Shown: positions 24,677-33,628, counted from the stretch's first letter. The stretch: DNA of 64,000 nucleotides from Streptomyces sp. NBRC 110035 (GCF_000829695.1 NZ_BBNN01000022.1:176093-240092); one strand, 5' to 3'. A program made the numbers and translations. The notes: generated by a model from the letters alone, not told the origin.

Positions 24677-25972
24677 GTGATCGTTCTCGAGAGACATGCC
24701 GCCCCGGCCCGCCCCGGAGCACTGCGCAGGGCCGCGCCGGCGCTCCTCGGGTACGCCGCCGTGCGCGCCCTGGGCCTGCTCGTCCTGGCCCTGTGGAGCG
24801 AGGCCCGCGGCAAGAGCGCGTACACCTTGCTCACCGCCCGCTGGGACGCCCTGTGGTACACGAGGGTCGCGGAGCTGGGGTACGGCTACGAGGTGCGCCT
24901 GGCGAACGGGGACGTGCACTCGAACCTGGCCTTCTTCCCCCTGCTCCCCTGGCTGGAGCGACTGGTGGCGGCGGTGTCGCCGCTGTCGTACGCGGACGGG
25001 GGCTTCGTGGTCGCCGTGTCGGCCTCGCTCGCCGCGGCCTGGGGGATCTTCGCGGTGGCGGACCATGTGTACGGGCCGCGGGCCGGGGTGGGCGCGGTGC
25101 TGCTCTGGGCGGTGCTGCCGGTCGGGATCGTCCAGTCGATGGCGTACAGCGAGTCCCTGTTCACGGCGCTCGCCGCGTGGTCGCTGTACGCGGTGCTGAC
25201 CGGGCGCTGGGTGACGGCCGGTGTCCTGGCGGCGCTGGCCGGTCTGACCCGCCCGGTCGGGCTGGCGGTGGTCGCGGCCGTCTGGGCGGCGGGCGTCGTC
25301 TCCTTCCTGCACGAGCGCCGCACGCGTGAGGACGAGCGCCGCTCGTTCGGTCGGAGTGGTGGCTCGACGACGGTGGACGGCGCGCGCTCCGGGAAACGCG
25401 CCGCCCCGGAGGGGAACACCCGGCGCGTGACCCGCGCCGGGGGCGTGCCCACCCTGCCGGGCGCCCCCGGGACGGGTGTCCGCCGGGCGCTCGGCCTGTT
25501 CGTCGCTCCGCTCGGTGCCGCCGGTTACGTTCTGTGGGTCGGGCACCGGACCGGGCAGGGCCCGTTCGGGTATCTCGAGGTGCAGGCGGGCTGGCGGAAC
25601 GGGTTCGACGGCGGTTTCGCCTTCGCCCGGTTCACGGCAGAGAAGTTCACGTCGTTTCCGTCGGCCCCGGCGGGACTCGGGCTGGTTCTCGGGGTCGGGC
25701 TGCTGGTCCGGCTGTACGTGCTCTGCGTACGGCAGCGTCAGCCGCTCCCGCTGCTGGTGTACGCCGGTGCCGTCACCCTCCTCGCCCTGTGCGCCTCGAG
25801 CTACTTCGGCTCGAAGCCGCGTCTGCTGATGCCCGCCTTCCCGTTGCTGCTGCCCCCCGCCCTGGCCCTGGCCCGGCTGCGTACGCCCGGGGCGGCGCTG
25901 GTGGTGGGGTCCGTCGCGGTGGCCTCCGCGGTGTACGGCGCCTTCTGGCTGAACGGCTCCGGGCCACCCTGA
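24677..25972 (+). CDS. membrane glycosyltransferase, PIG-V-like (GT-C)
   Basis: 431 residues from GTG 24677, with about ten membrane helices. The first loop carries RWDALWYTRVAELGYGYE and NLAFFPLLPWLERL, the signature of PIG-V-type mannosyltransferases and related GT-C enzymes that use polyprenyl-phosphate sugars. A Ser/Arg-rich cytoplasmic loop at about 212-268 is longer than usual. Probable role: adding a mannose to a lipid- or protein-linked acceptor outside the membrane. GATAAT at 24664-24669 ends 7 nt before the GTG, suggesting leaderless transcription. Confidence 0.82.
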   Translation: MIVLERHAAPARPGALRRAAPALLGYAAVRALGLLVLALWSEARGKSAYTLLTARWDALWYTRVAELGYGYEVRLANGDVHSNLAFFPLLPWLERLVAAVSPLSYADGGFVVAVSASLAAAWGIFAVADHVYGPRAGVGAVLLWAVLPVGIVQSMAYSESLFTALAAWSLYAVLTGRWVTAGVLAALAGLTRPVGLAVVAAVWAAGVVSFLHERRTREDERRSFGRSGGSTTVDGARSGKRAAPEGNTRRVTRAGGVPTLPGAPGTGVRRALGLFVAPLGAAGYVLWVGHRTGQGPFGYLEVQAGWRNGFDGGFAFARFTAEKFTSFPSAPAGLGLVLGVGLLVRLYVLCVRQRQPLPLLVYAGAVTLLALCASSYFGSKPRLLMPAFPLLLPPALALARLRTPGAALVVGSVAVASAVYGAFWLNGSGPP

Positions 25973-26025
25973 CCGCTCCCGCGGGCCGTGCCCGGCCCTT
26001 CCCCTGCCGACGGGCGGTGAGCACC

Positions 26026-26238
26026 GGGGAAAATCTGCGCCAGCCCTCGGTGAACACATTCCAAAAGCGCGACAAAAACGCCCTCTCGAATGATCAAAGG
26101 AATTGAGACCGACGCCGTCCGGGGATTGCCGATTCGCGGAAAACAAAGGCCTCCTTGAGAGCAATCCCACATCACATCGTCATCACAAAGCCGCCGATTC
26201 GACGGGCAAGCGCGTTCACTCCCTGTAACGTCGATTGG
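26026..26238. promoter_or_regulatory. unusually AT-rich intergenic block before the PAP2 gene
   Basis: The stretch around 26026-26180 has runs such as ACAAAAACG, GGAAAACAAAGG and CACATCACATCGTCATCACA, far below local GC. TAACGT at 26226-26231 lies 7 nt before GTG 26239 and looks like the -10 of a leaderless PAP2 transcript. No credible ORF is seen on either strand. Confidence 0.5.
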
Positions 26239-27237
26239 GTGCGTACCGAACGGAAGACCACCCGTCTGGACCGGGTGTTCGCGAGGCTGGATCGTGAGCC
26301 GGAACGACCGGCCCACCTCGACGTGCCTCGAATGAGCCGGCACCGGACGGTGCTTTTCGGCTCCACCCTGGCCTTCTACGTGGCGATCGTGTGGGCCGTG
26401 GTCATCACGTCCTGGCTGGTCCGGCTGGACTGGCAGGTGATGTTCTTCCGCCCGTACGAGCAGTGGGCGGAGCTGCACGCCTTCGTCGACTACTACGTGG
26501 TGCTCGGCCAGCGCGGTCCGACCGCGGTGATGGTCGCGGCCTGGCTGGGCTGGCGCTCCTGGCGGCAGCACACCCTGCGTCCGCTGCTCGCGCTCGCGGT
26601 CTCCCTGCTGTTGCTCAACGTCACCGTCGGTGCCGCGAAGTACGGCATGGGGCGCCTCGGACCGCATTACGCGACCGAGATCGGCTCCAACGAGATGTGG
26701 CTCGGCGGCAGTATATTTCCCAGCGGCCACACCGCGAACGCCGTGGTGACCTGGGGGATCCTGGCCTACCTGGCCTCCACGCCCTGGGCGCGGCGCTGGT
26801 TGTCCGCCCTGTCCGCGGTGACCTCGCTCGGCGTCGGGCTCTCCACCGTCTACATCGGCACCCACTGGCTGAGCGACGTCCTGCTCGGCTGGGTGGCGGG
26901 CCTGCTGATCCTGCTGGCCCTGCCCTGGTTCGAGCCGCTGATCGCCCGTGCCGAGGACCGGATCTTCGACTGGCGCGACCACTGGCGGGACCGCCGGGGC
27001 CGGACGCCGCTCCCGGCCCCCGCCGTCGCGACACCGGTCATGCTCAAGCCGCTCACCGGCCGCGAGGCCCCCGAGCCGGTCCCGGCGTCCCGGCCGGCCG
27101 GGCGGCCGGGCGCGTATCTGGCACCGGGACCGCACTCGACACGCGGGGAGCGCGCACCGGTCACCCCCGCCGGCAGCCGCCGCCCGCCGCACGGCGAGCG
27201 CCATCCGCGCGGCAACACCCCGGCGCCCCGCCCCTGA
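26239..27237 (+). CDS. PAP2-family membrane phosphatase
   Basis: 332 residues from GTG 26239. Six helices carry the three phosphatase motifs: KYGMGRLGP (variant of KX6RP), SIFPSGHT, and STVYIGTHWLSD (SRX5HX3D-like, with Ser-Thr in place of Ser-Arg). An N-terminal charged segment and a C-terminal Pro/Arg/Gly-rich tail of ~90 residues are cytoplasmic. Members dephosphorylate lipid phosphates such as phosphatidate or undecaprenyl diphosphate. The upstream PIG-V-like enzyme uses lipid-linked sugars, so recycling of a polyprenyl carrier is an attractive inference. It ends at a strong terminator. Confidence 0.88.
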   Translation: MRTERKTTRLDRVFARLDREPERPAHLDVPRMSRHRTVLFGSTLAFYVAIVWAVVITSWLVRLDWQVMFFRPYEQWAELHAFVDYYVVLGQRGPTAVMVAAWLGWRSWRQHTLRPLLALAVSLLLLNVTVGAAKYGMGRLGPHYATEIGSNEMWLGGSIFPSGHTANAVVTWGILAYLASTPWARRWLSALSAVTSLGVGLSTVYIGTHWLSDVLLGWVAGLLILLALPWFEPLIARAEDRIFDWRDHWRDRRGRTPLPAPAVATPVMLKPLTGREAPEPVPASRPAGRPGAYLAPGPHSTRGERAPVTPAGSRRPPHGERHPRGNTPAPRP

Positions 27238-27281
27238 CGGCCCCACAGGGCCCCGCGGCGGCGGCCCGGTGCACGCACCCC

Positions 27282-27310
27282 GGCCCCGGTTCCCTCGTGG
27301 AACCGGGGCC
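27282..27310. terminator. bidirectional terminator hairpin
   Basis: Perfect 12-bp stem GGCCCCGGTTCC (27282-27293) with 27299-27310, CTCGT loop, followed by TTTG, between the convergent PAP2 and I78 genes. Confidence 0.9.
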
Positions 27311-27321
27311 TTTGCCGTGCC

Positions 27322-27537
27322 TCAGCCCTTCCAGGACCTCGCCACCGTGCCGTCCTTCACCTCGAAGTTCAGCCGTCCCACCCGGTACTCCATGGTGATG
27401 ATCGCGCCCGGCGGCAGCGCCCGGACCGTCGCCCAGCCGCGCTCGCGCGCGAGTTGCTCGGCCCGGTCCGCGGGCAGGCCCACATAGACGTCCGGGCTGT
27501 CGTCGGGTTCCGCGGAAGGTGTCGGAATAGGTGCCAT
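27322..27537 (-). CDS. I78-family peptidase inhibitor
   Basis: 71 residues. Matches the small I78 inhibitor family: VYVGLPADRAEQLARERGW (central helix), VRALPPGAIITMEYRVGRLN (reactive-loop strand region) and VARSWKG at the end. Family members inhibit serine proteases of the subtilisin/chymotrypsin folds. No signal peptide is visible, so it probably protects the cytoplasm or leaves by another route. TAGCGT lies 6 nt before ATG (27535-27537) with no Shine-Dalgarno, suggesting a leaderless mRNA. Two S1 proteases lie about 9 kb away; a functional link is unproven. Confidence 0.8.
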   Translation of the reverse strand: MAPIPTPSAEPDDSPDVYVGLPADRAEQLARERGWATVRALPPGAIITMEYRVGRLNFEVKDGTVARSWKG

Positions 27538-27880
27538 ACGGTCACGCTATGCCCTGCCCGGCGGACGGGGAAGGCCGGACCGGGAACACCTGCCCGAGAT
27601 CCCCCGGCGGTCACACTTCTGTCACAGGACCACGACAGACGTTTATGCTCGCCACCCTCACACGAATGGATGATTTGAAGCCTCTTCGCTCGGGAGGCGA
27701 ACACAATTTCCGGCCATCGCGCCGACGTCGCGGATAAACCCGGAGAAGGGTTCCCGAAGAAGTACCCCGGGGCCCCTTCAGGTCATTCCATTCCGTCGCC
27801 GTGACTACAGGGGCACGCCCCCGGCGACGACTCTCCACGGAAAATCCGCCGGTCCCCCACACGGTCCGCACGCTCCGGTG
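27538..27880. other. intergenic region between the WYL pseudogene and the I78 gene
   Basis: No gene. It holds the I78 promoter and several small inverted repeats, including AACCC/GGGTT near 27740. A low-GC stretch lies at about 27640-27720. Confidence 0.45.
27794..27829 (-). terminator. nested hairpin after the WYL gene
   Basis: CGTCGCC (27794-27800) pairs with GGCGACG (27823-27829), enclosing GGGGC-AC-GCCCC (27810-27821). It lies about 50 bp beyond the WYL stop on the minus strand. Confidence 0.5.
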
Positions 27881-28859
27881 TCAGCTCGCCGCGTCCGCTT
27901 CCCCCGCCCGGGACAGGGCGCGGGAGAGCCGGTCGCGGGCCGTGGCGATCTCCTCGACCAGCCCTGCCGGCTCCAGCACCTCGAACTCGAAGCCCAGCAG
28001 CAGCACGTGGACCATCAGGGCGTCGAAGCTCGCCGCCCCGGTGCTCAGGACACAGGCGTCCGGCCCGTCCGCCCGGAGCGCGCCGGTGGAGGGCGAGATC
28101 CGCTCCGCGGCCTCCTCGACGGGCACCAGCAACCGGATCGCGGCCTGCGAGGCGTACGCGCGCGTGGAGACGCCCCGGGAGACATAGGAGGCCAGGTCCC
28201 CGGCCGGGGGCTCGCGCGGGACGAAGCGGGGGCCGTGCGGGGGCTTCGGGGTGACACGGTCCACCCGGAAGGTGCGCCAGTCCTCGCGGCCGAGGTCCCA
28301 GGTACCAGCGGCGTTCCGAGCACACCAGACGGTGCGGTTCCACGGTGCGGCGTCTTGTCGCGCCCTCGTGGTCGCGGTACTCGAAGCGCAGGCGCCCGGT
28401 GTCGCGGCAGAGCTGGGCGAGTTCGGTGAGCAGGGCCGGGTCGACGGCGTCGGCACCCGGTCCGCGCAGCATCGGCACGGTGACGGCGTTCAGGGCTCCG
28501 ACCCGGCGGCGCAGCCGGTTCGGCAGCACCTGTTCCAGTTTGGCCAGGGCCCGCACCGAGGTCTCCCCGATGCCTTCGATGCCCTGCCCGGCCGCCGTAC
28601 GCAGGCCGACCGCGACGGCGACCGCCTCGTCGTCGTCCAGCAGCAGCGGCGGCAGTTCGGCCCCCGCGCCCAGCTGGTAGCCACCGCCGGTTCCGGGACT
28701 GGCGTTGACGGGATAGCCGAGTCCGCGCAGCCGGTCCACGTCCCGGCGCAGGGTCCGGGAGCTGACCCGGAGCCGCTCGGCCAGATCGGCTCCGCACCAC
28801 TCACGATGGGCCTGGAGCAGGGACAGCAGACGCAGCAGACGTGCCGAGGTCTCCACCAT
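27881..28859 (-). pseudogene. WYL/HTH_11 transcriptional regulator, frameshifted
   Basis: The first frame runs from ATG 28857-28859 through an HTH_11 domain (LLSLLQAHREWCGADLAERL, RVSSRTLRRDVDRLRGLGYP, GYQLGAG) into the WYL domain, ending its sense at ERRWYL. Sense resumes in another frame at WDLGREDWRTFRVDRV and continues to the stop at 27881, through a normal WYL/WCX C terminus. The join at about 28295-28307 reads TACCTGGGAC, where relatives have Tyr-Leu-Val-Ala-Trp-Asp. An 8-nt deletion between short CTGG repeats would explain it. It is either an inactivated regulator or an assembly error. Without the shift the product would be ~325-330 residues, the normal length. Confidence 0.82.
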
Positions 28860-29284
28860 GGGCCGAGTCTGTCAGCCCTTGCGGACAGCCGTTGTCCGCA
28901 AGGAGGCGGTCCCGCCCGGCGGCCGGGAACCGGCGGCCGGGCGGCACCTCACCTCGGGGCCCAGCCCCTGATCAGCCCCGGTAGCGACATTCTCAGGACA
29001 CCCGCTCCACTCCCTGGTCTCAGGACGTGCCGACCAGCGGGCCGCGCGCCGTGTGAGCCACCTCACTCGAGCAACAGCATTGGTGTTGCAGACAGTTGAC
29101 GATGGGTGTCCGGTTCCGTGCCGGAAGTGACCGCGCGCGCGGGACGGTTCGGTTCCGTTCGCTCCCGGGCGTGACTCCCGCCACAGATCGCCCGTTGTCA
29201 TCTGTACGAGCCGGGGACCCGCCCCGGACCACGGGCCGGGACCCACCCGGCCTCGCCACGCACCGCATCCCGAGGGAGCCACCC
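28860..29284. promoter_or_regulatory. 425-bp divergent intergenic region with a CRP-like site
   Basis: No gene. TGTGA-GCCACC-TCACT at 29052-29067 fits the CRP-type layout. GCAACA and TGTTGC form an inverted repeat just downstream (about 29071-29089), followed by TTGACG at 29096-29101, a possible -35 for the rightward gene, though no good -10 is evident. Confidence 0.4.
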
Positions 29285-30106
29285 GTGCCGCGCATGCTCG
29301 ACGTCAGCGACGAGGTACGCGCCGAGATCGGCGACGAAGAAGCCGACCGTCTGCTCGCCGGAGATTCCGCCGCGGGCGGTTACGACTGCACCTCCTGCCG
29401 CACACCGGGCGATCCGGAGCAGGAGCGGACCAGCACTGTGCTGTTCATCGGGGACGAGACCGCCGTTCTCGCCTTCGCCCATTCCACCTGCCTGCCCTCG
29501 CAGGTCGTCCAGGTCACCGAGGCGCAGCTCCAGGGCGCCGTGCGGTCCATCAACGGCGACGCCGCGGCCCCGCCGGCGCCCGTGCAGAACGCGCAGGCCG
29601 CCCCCGGCCGGGCCGCACCGCACGTCGTACCGGAGCAGGCGGTGCTCGGCGTGACCAGCGGGCTGGTCCTGATCTCCGGGGAGTTGCACCCGGCGCTGGT
29701 CGTCGAGCCGACCGCGCCGGTGGCGCGGCCCGGTTCGCCCGGGTTCGGCGACGACTTCCTGCCGCTGCTCGTCGAGCAGGGCTTCATGCCCGTGACCGAG
29801 CTGTCCACCGCGCCGTCCGTGCTGCACGGCTGGTCGGTCCTGCTGGCCGTGGGGCAACTGCACGCGGTGCTCCAGCCGAACCCGAACGGCGGGCAGCCGG
29901 TGGCCTGGTGGCAGGCGCACCAGCCGCTCCAGGTCACCGAGGGCTGGCGGGCGGCCGCCAACAAGCACCAGCAGGTACTGCTGTTCGCGGCCCCGGTCGG
30001 CTCGATCGGCCGTCAGCCGCGCGAGGACCTGCTGCGCGACGCGCTGGACAGGGCCGCGGCGGACGGAAGGCTGGTCGCGGCGGCCCTGCCGCTCGCCGGT
30101 CTCTGA
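29285..30106 (+). CDS. conserved Streptomyces hypothetical protein
   Basis: 273 residues from GTG 29285 with AGGGAG six bases upstream. The start (PRMLDVSDEVRAEIGDEEAD) is acidic, followed by YDCTSCRTPGDPE with a CxxC and an Ala/Pro linker near residue 95-115. Two similar alpha/beta halves follow. No signal peptide or helix. I know it only as a Streptomyces hypothetical. It is followed by a second hypothetical on the same strand. Confidence 0.8.
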   Translation: MPRMLDVSDEVRAEIGDEEADRLLAGDSAAGGYDCTSCRTPGDPEQERTSTVLFIGDETAVLAFAHSTCLPSQVVQVTEAQLQGAVRSINGDAAAPPAPVQNAQAAPGRAAPHVVPEQAVLGVTSGLVLISGELHPALVVEPTAPVARPGSPGFGDDFLPLLVEQGFMPVTELSTAPSVLHGWSVLLAVGQLHAVLQPNPNGGQPVAWWQAHQPLQVTEGWRAAANKHQQVLLFAAPVGSIGRQPREDLLRDALDRAAADGRLVAAALPLAGL

Positions 30107-30233
30107 CCGGCTGACGGCCGATGACCGACGGCGGACACCCGACTGGCATCCGGCCGCCGGCCGACAGGCCGGTAACCGGCGAAAACCCGTACCACGGCCG
30201 CATCCCTTGCCGGGCGGGGTCGTTGGGAGACAT

Positions 30234-30653
30234 GTGCACGCATACGACGCTCCCCGCCGCCAGCCCTTCCCCTTGGTCCCCGCCCCCGTGCGGTCGGCTC
30301 AGGACTCCGCGGGCGGCCCTTCGGCCACGCCGATCTACGACGCGCTCTACGCCGAGTACGTGAAGTCCTTCCGCTCGCTGCCGGGCGACCGCAGCGGCGA
30401 GGAGAAGCTGGGCTTCACCTCCTTCGGAAGCGGCCCGCACAGTACGGGAACGCCCGTCGGCCACGGGTCGGGGACGTTCGGCGGTTCCGTCGGCGGCGAG
30501 TCGTACGGCGCCTACAGCGCGGGGGCGAGCAGCGCCCGTCAGGGTGCGGACCGGCAGCCGCAGTGGCAGCGCGTCCCGGCGGTCGGCCGGCACGCCGTCG
30601 GACGGCCCCACGCGCCGGCGGCGCTGCCCCCGGCCCCGCGCCGGGAGACCTGA
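30234..30653 (+). CDS. small conserved Streptomyces protein (DUF6643-like)
   Basis: 139 residues from GTG 30234 with GGGAGA four bases upstream. The only ordered part is YDALYAEYVKSFRSLPGDRS, followed by EEKLGFTSFG; the rest is Gly/Ser/Ala/Pro-rich and probably disordered. The core motif is one I have seen in a Streptomyces-specific family (DUF6643-like); no function is known. It ends just ahead of a very long terminator palindrome, converging on der. Confidence 0.65.
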   Translation: MHAYDAPRRQPFPLVPAPVRSAQDSAGGPSATPIYDALYAEYVKSFRSLPGDRSGEEKLGFTSFGSGPHSTGTPVGHGSGTFGGSVGGESYGAYSAGASSARQGADRQPQWQRVPAVGRHAVGRPHAPAALPPAPRRET

Positions 30654-30684
30654 CCCGGGGCCACCGACCCCCGGCCCGGTCGAC

Positions 30685-30738
30685 CGGGCATGGTGGAGGG
30701 GGCGGTCCCGGCCGGGACCGCCCCCTCCACCATGCCCG
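30685..30738. terminator. 54-bp perfect palindrome between convergent genes
   Basis: Bases 30685-30711 are the exact reverse complement of 30712-30738 (27-bp arms, no unpaired centre). Each transcript would form a long hairpin, ending 12 bp from the der stop. Confidence 0.92.
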
Positions 30739-30749
30739 CCGTCGTTACG

Positions 30750-32228
30750 TCACTTCTTCTTGCCGCGCTTCTCGCGCACCCGCACCGAGATGTGGACGGG
30801 CGTGCCCTCGAAGCTGAACTCCTCGCGCAGCCGGCGCTCGATGAACCGTCGGTAGCCCGCCTCGATGAAGCCGGAGGCGAACAGCACGAACCGCGGCGGC
30901 CTGGTGCCCGCCTGCGTGCCGAACAGGATGCGCGGCTGCTTGCCGCCCCGCACGGGGTGCGGGTGGGCGGCGACCAGCTCGCCGAGGAAGGCGTTCAGCC
31001 TCCCCGTCGGGACGCGGGTCTCCCAGCCCTCCAGAGCCGTCTCGATCGCCGGGACCAGCTTCTCCATGTGGCGTCCGGTGCGGGCCGACACGTTCACCCG
31101 CGGCGCCCAGGCGACCTGGCCGAGTTCGGTCTCGATCTCCCGCTCCAGGTAGTAGCGGCGCTCCTCGTCGAGGGTGTCCCACTTGTTGAACGCGAGGACG
31201 ATCGCGCGCCCCGCCTCGACGGCCATGGTGACGATGCGCTGGTCCTGCACCGAGATGGAGTCGGCGGCGTCGAGGAGGACGACGGCGACCTCGGCCTTCT
31301 CGACGGCGGCGGCGGTGCGCAGCGAGGCGTAGTAGTCGGCGCCCTGCTGGAGGTGGACACGCTTGCGGATGCCCGCGGTGTCGACGAACTTCCAGGTCTT
31401 TCCGCCCAGCTCGATCAGCTCGTCGACGGGGTCCCTGGTGGTTCCGGCGATCTCGTTGACGACGACGCGCTCCTCACCGGCCACCTTGTTCAGCAGCGAG
31501 GACTTGCCGACGTTCGGGCGGCCGATCAGGGCGATCCGGCGCGGGCCGCCGACCGCGGCGTTGAAGGTCTGCGCGGGGGCCTGGGGCAGCGCCTCCAGGA
31601 CCTGGTCCAGCATGTCGCCGGTGCCGCGGCCGTGCAGGGCGGAGACCGGGTGCGGCTCGCCCAGGCCCAGGGCCCACAGGTAGGAGGCGTCGGCCTCGCC
31701 GCTCGGGCCGTCCACCTTGTTGGCGCACAGGACGACCGGCTTGCCGGCCTTGCGCAGCAGCCGGACGACGGCCTCGTCGGTGTCGGTCGCGCCCACCTTG
31801 GCGTCCACCACGAACACCACGGCGTCGGCCGCCTCGATCGCGTACTCGGCCTGCGCCGCCACGGAGGCGTCGATGCCGAGGACGTCCTGCTCCCAGCCGC
31901 CGGTGTCGACGACCTTGAAGCGGCGGCCCGACCACTCGGCCTCGTAGGTGACGCGGTCGCGGGTGACGCCCGGCTTGTCCTCGACGACCGCCTCGCGGCG
32001 GCCGATGATGCGGTTCACCAGGGTCGACTTGCCGACATTGGGCCGGCCGACGACGGCGAGCACGGGCAGCGGGCCGTGTCCGGCCGCCTCGAGGGCGCCC
32101 TCGACGTCCTCGAGGTCGAAGCCCTCCTCCGCGGCGAGCTCCATGAACTCCGCGAACTCGGCGTCGCCGAGCGCCCCGTGGTCGTGCTCGTGCTCGGCCG
32201 AGCCGTCGGGCTGGATGTGGTCGTTCAT
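30750..32228 (-). CDS. der: ribosome-assembly GTPase Der (EngA)
   Basis: 492 residues. After an acidic N-terminal extension of ~50 residues come two tandem GTPase domains, each with GRPNVGKS (P-loop), a DTGG/DTAG switch II and NKxD (NKVD, NKWD). A KH-like domain ends in basic KRGKKK. This two-domain arrangement is unique to Der, required for 50S subunit maturation. Last gene of the aroH-tyrA-cmk-plsC-der row, separated from plsC by a strong hairpin. The start ATG 32226-32228 has GAGGT about ten bases upstream. Confidence 0.97.
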   Translation of the reverse strand: MNDHIQPDGSAEHEHDHGALGDAEFAEFMELAAEEGFDLEDVEGALEAAGHGPLPVLAVVGRPNVGKSTLVNRIIGRREAVVEDKPGVTRDRVTYEAEWSGRRFKVVDTGGWEQDVLGIDASVAAQAEYAIEAADAVVFVVDAKVGATDTDEAVVRLLRKAGKPVVLCANKVDGPSGEADASYLWALGLGEPHPVSALHGRGTGDMLDQVLEALPQAPAQTFNAAVGGPRRIALIGRPNVGKSSLLNKVAGEERVVVNEIAGTTRDPVDELIELGGKTWKFVDTAGIRKRVHLQQGADYYASLRTAAAVEKAEVAVVLLDAADSISVQDQRIVTMAVEAGRAIVLAFNKWDTLDEERRYYLEREIETELGQVAWAPRVNVSARTGRHMEKLVPAIETALEGWETRVPTGRLNAFLGELVAAHPHPVRGGKQPRILFGTQAGTRPPRFVLFASGFIEAGYRRFIERRLREEFSFEGTPVHISVRVREKRGKKK

Positions 32229-32262
32229 GAAGTCCGTACCTCGTTGTTCATCGTGGTGGTCG

Positions 32263-32290
32263 GTGGAACACCCGGTTCCGGGTGTTCCAC
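32263..32290 (-). terminator. hairpin between plsC and der
   Basis: GTGGAACACCCGG (32263-32275) pairs perfectly with 32278-32290, 2-nt loop. It lies between plsC and der on their coding strand and could terminate or attenuate, giving der its own promoter or lower expression. Confidence 0.75.
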
Positions 32291-32303
32291 TACTCAGTGT
32301 CCG

Positions 32304-32951
32304 CTAACGCCCGGTGAGGCGCCTGGCGTTTTCCAGGTGCGCGGTGAGCTGCTTCTGGATGCGCTCGGTCGCCTCGTCCAGCGCCTTGCGGGTGCGCCTG
32401 CCGCTGCCGTCGCCCGCGTCGAACGGGTCACCGAAGACGACGTCGACGCGGGAGCGCAGCGGGGGCAGCGTCTTTGTCAACCGTCCGCCCTGCCCGGAAC
32501 TTCCCAGGACCGCGACGGGCACGATCGGCGCGCCGCCGCGCAGGGCGAAGTAGGCGAGCCCCGCGCGCAGCGAGGCGAAGTCGCCCTCCCCGCGGGTGCC
32601 CTCGGGGAAGATGCCGAGGACGCCGCCCTGTTCCAGGACGCCCAGCGCCCGGGAAATGGCCGTGCGGTCGGTGGTGTTCCGGTCCACCTTCACCTGGCCG
32701 ATGCCGGTCAGGAACGGGTCGAGCGGCCCGACGAACGCCTCCCTCTTGATCAGGAAGTGCGTCGGCCGGGGCGACACGCCCATGACCATCGGGCCGTCGA
32801 TGTTGTGGGAGTGGTTCACGGCGAGGAGCACCGGGCCGGCCGTGGGCATCCGCCAGGCGCCCAGCACGCGCGGCTTCCAGAAGCCGTACATCAGGCCGAC
32901 GCCGATACGCCGCCCGACCTCGGCGCCCCGCGCCGACGGAAGCCCGGTCAC
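32304..32951 (-). CDS. plsC: 1-acyl-sn-glycerol-3-phosphate acyltransferase
   Basis: 215 residues from GTG 32949-32951, overlapping the cmk stop (GTGA). PlsC motifs: NHSHNIDG (HX4D), VDRNTTDRTAI, FPEGTRG and a late PIVPVAV. An N-terminal RRIGVGLMYGFW segment should contact the membrane. Transfers an acyl group to lysophosphatidate in phospholipid synthesis. Coupled to CMP kinase, which feeds CDP-lipid and DNA precursor synthesis. Confidence 0.93.
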   Translation of the reverse strand: MTGLPSARGAEVGRRIGVGLMYGFWKPRVLGAWRMPTAGPVLLAVNHSHNIDGPMVMGVSPRPTHFLIKREAFVGPLDPFLTGIGQVKVDRNTTDRTAISRALGVLEQGGVLGIFPEGTRGEGDFASLRAGLAYFALRGGAPIVPVAVLGSSGQGGRLTKTLPPLRSRVDVVFGDPFDAGDGSGRRTRKALDEATERIQKQLTAHLENARRLTGR

Positions 32952-33628
32952 CGGCCGGCTCGCTTCTCCTCGACGAGGGTGACGACGCACTCGATGACCT
33001 GGTGCAGGGACAGGTCGGTGGTGTCCACCTCGACCGCGTCGTCCGCCTTGGCCAGCGGGGAGGTCTTGCGGCTGGAGTCGGCCGCGTCCCGCTTGACCAG
33101 GGCCTCGCGCGTGGCGTGCAGGTCGGCGCCCTTGAGCTCGCCGCTGCGGCGGGCGGCCCGCGCCTCCGGGGAGGCGGTGAGGAAGATCTTCAGGTCGGCG
33201 TCGGGCAGCACGGTGGTCCCGATGTCCCGTCCCTCGACGACGATGCCCGTGACGGCGGAGGCGGCGATCGTGCGCTGCAGCTCGGTGATCCGGGCGCGCA
33301 CCTCGGGGACCGCGCTGACCGCGCTGACCTTGGAGGTGACGTCCTGCTCGCGGATCGGGCCGGCCACGTCGACCCCGTCGACCGTGATGGCGGGGCTCTC
33401 CGGGTCGGTGCCGGAGACGATCTCGGGCTTGCCGGCCGCGGCGGCGATCGCGGCGGGGTCGGCGGTGTCGATGCCGTTGGTGACCATCCACCAGGTGATC
33501 GCCCGGTACTGGGCGCCGGTGTCCAGGTAGCTCAGGCCGAGCTGTGCCGCCACGGCCTTCGACGTGCTCGACTTGCCCGTGCCGGACGGGCCGTCGATGG
33601 CGACAATCACTGGCGTGGAGCTTTCCAC
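32948..33628 (-). CDS. cmk: (d)CMP kinase
   Basis: 226 residues from GTG 33626-33628; AGGAAGG sits eight bases before it, and longer ORF forms to 33742 read into the gap. P-loop DGPSGTGKSS, YLDTGAQYRAIT, EGRDIGTTVLPDA and the RxxxD of the LID region are as in bacterial CMP kinases. Phosphorylates CMP and dCMP. Order aroH, tyrA, cmk, plsC, der on the minus strand; 153 bp separate tyrA and cmk. Confidence 0.96.
   Translation of the reverse strand: MESSTPVIVAIDGPSGTGKSSTSKAVAAQLGLSYLDTGAQYRAITWWMVTNGIDTADPAAIAAAAGKPEIVSGTDPESPAITVDGVDVAGPIREQDVTSKVSAVSAVPEVRARITELQRTIAASAVTGIVVEGRDIGTTVLPDADLKIFLTASPEARAARRSGELKGADLHATREALVKRDAADSSRKTSPLAKADDAVEVDTTDLSLHQVIECVVTLVEEKRAGR

Noticed and set aside
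25801..27246. Minus-strand ORF through the AT-rich block and PAP2 gene
   Set aside because: The segment with a protein-like look (SIPLIIREGVFVALLECV) is embedded in an antisense shadow; an AAGGAGG on that strand leads to no ATG at proper spacing and the codon bias is wrong.
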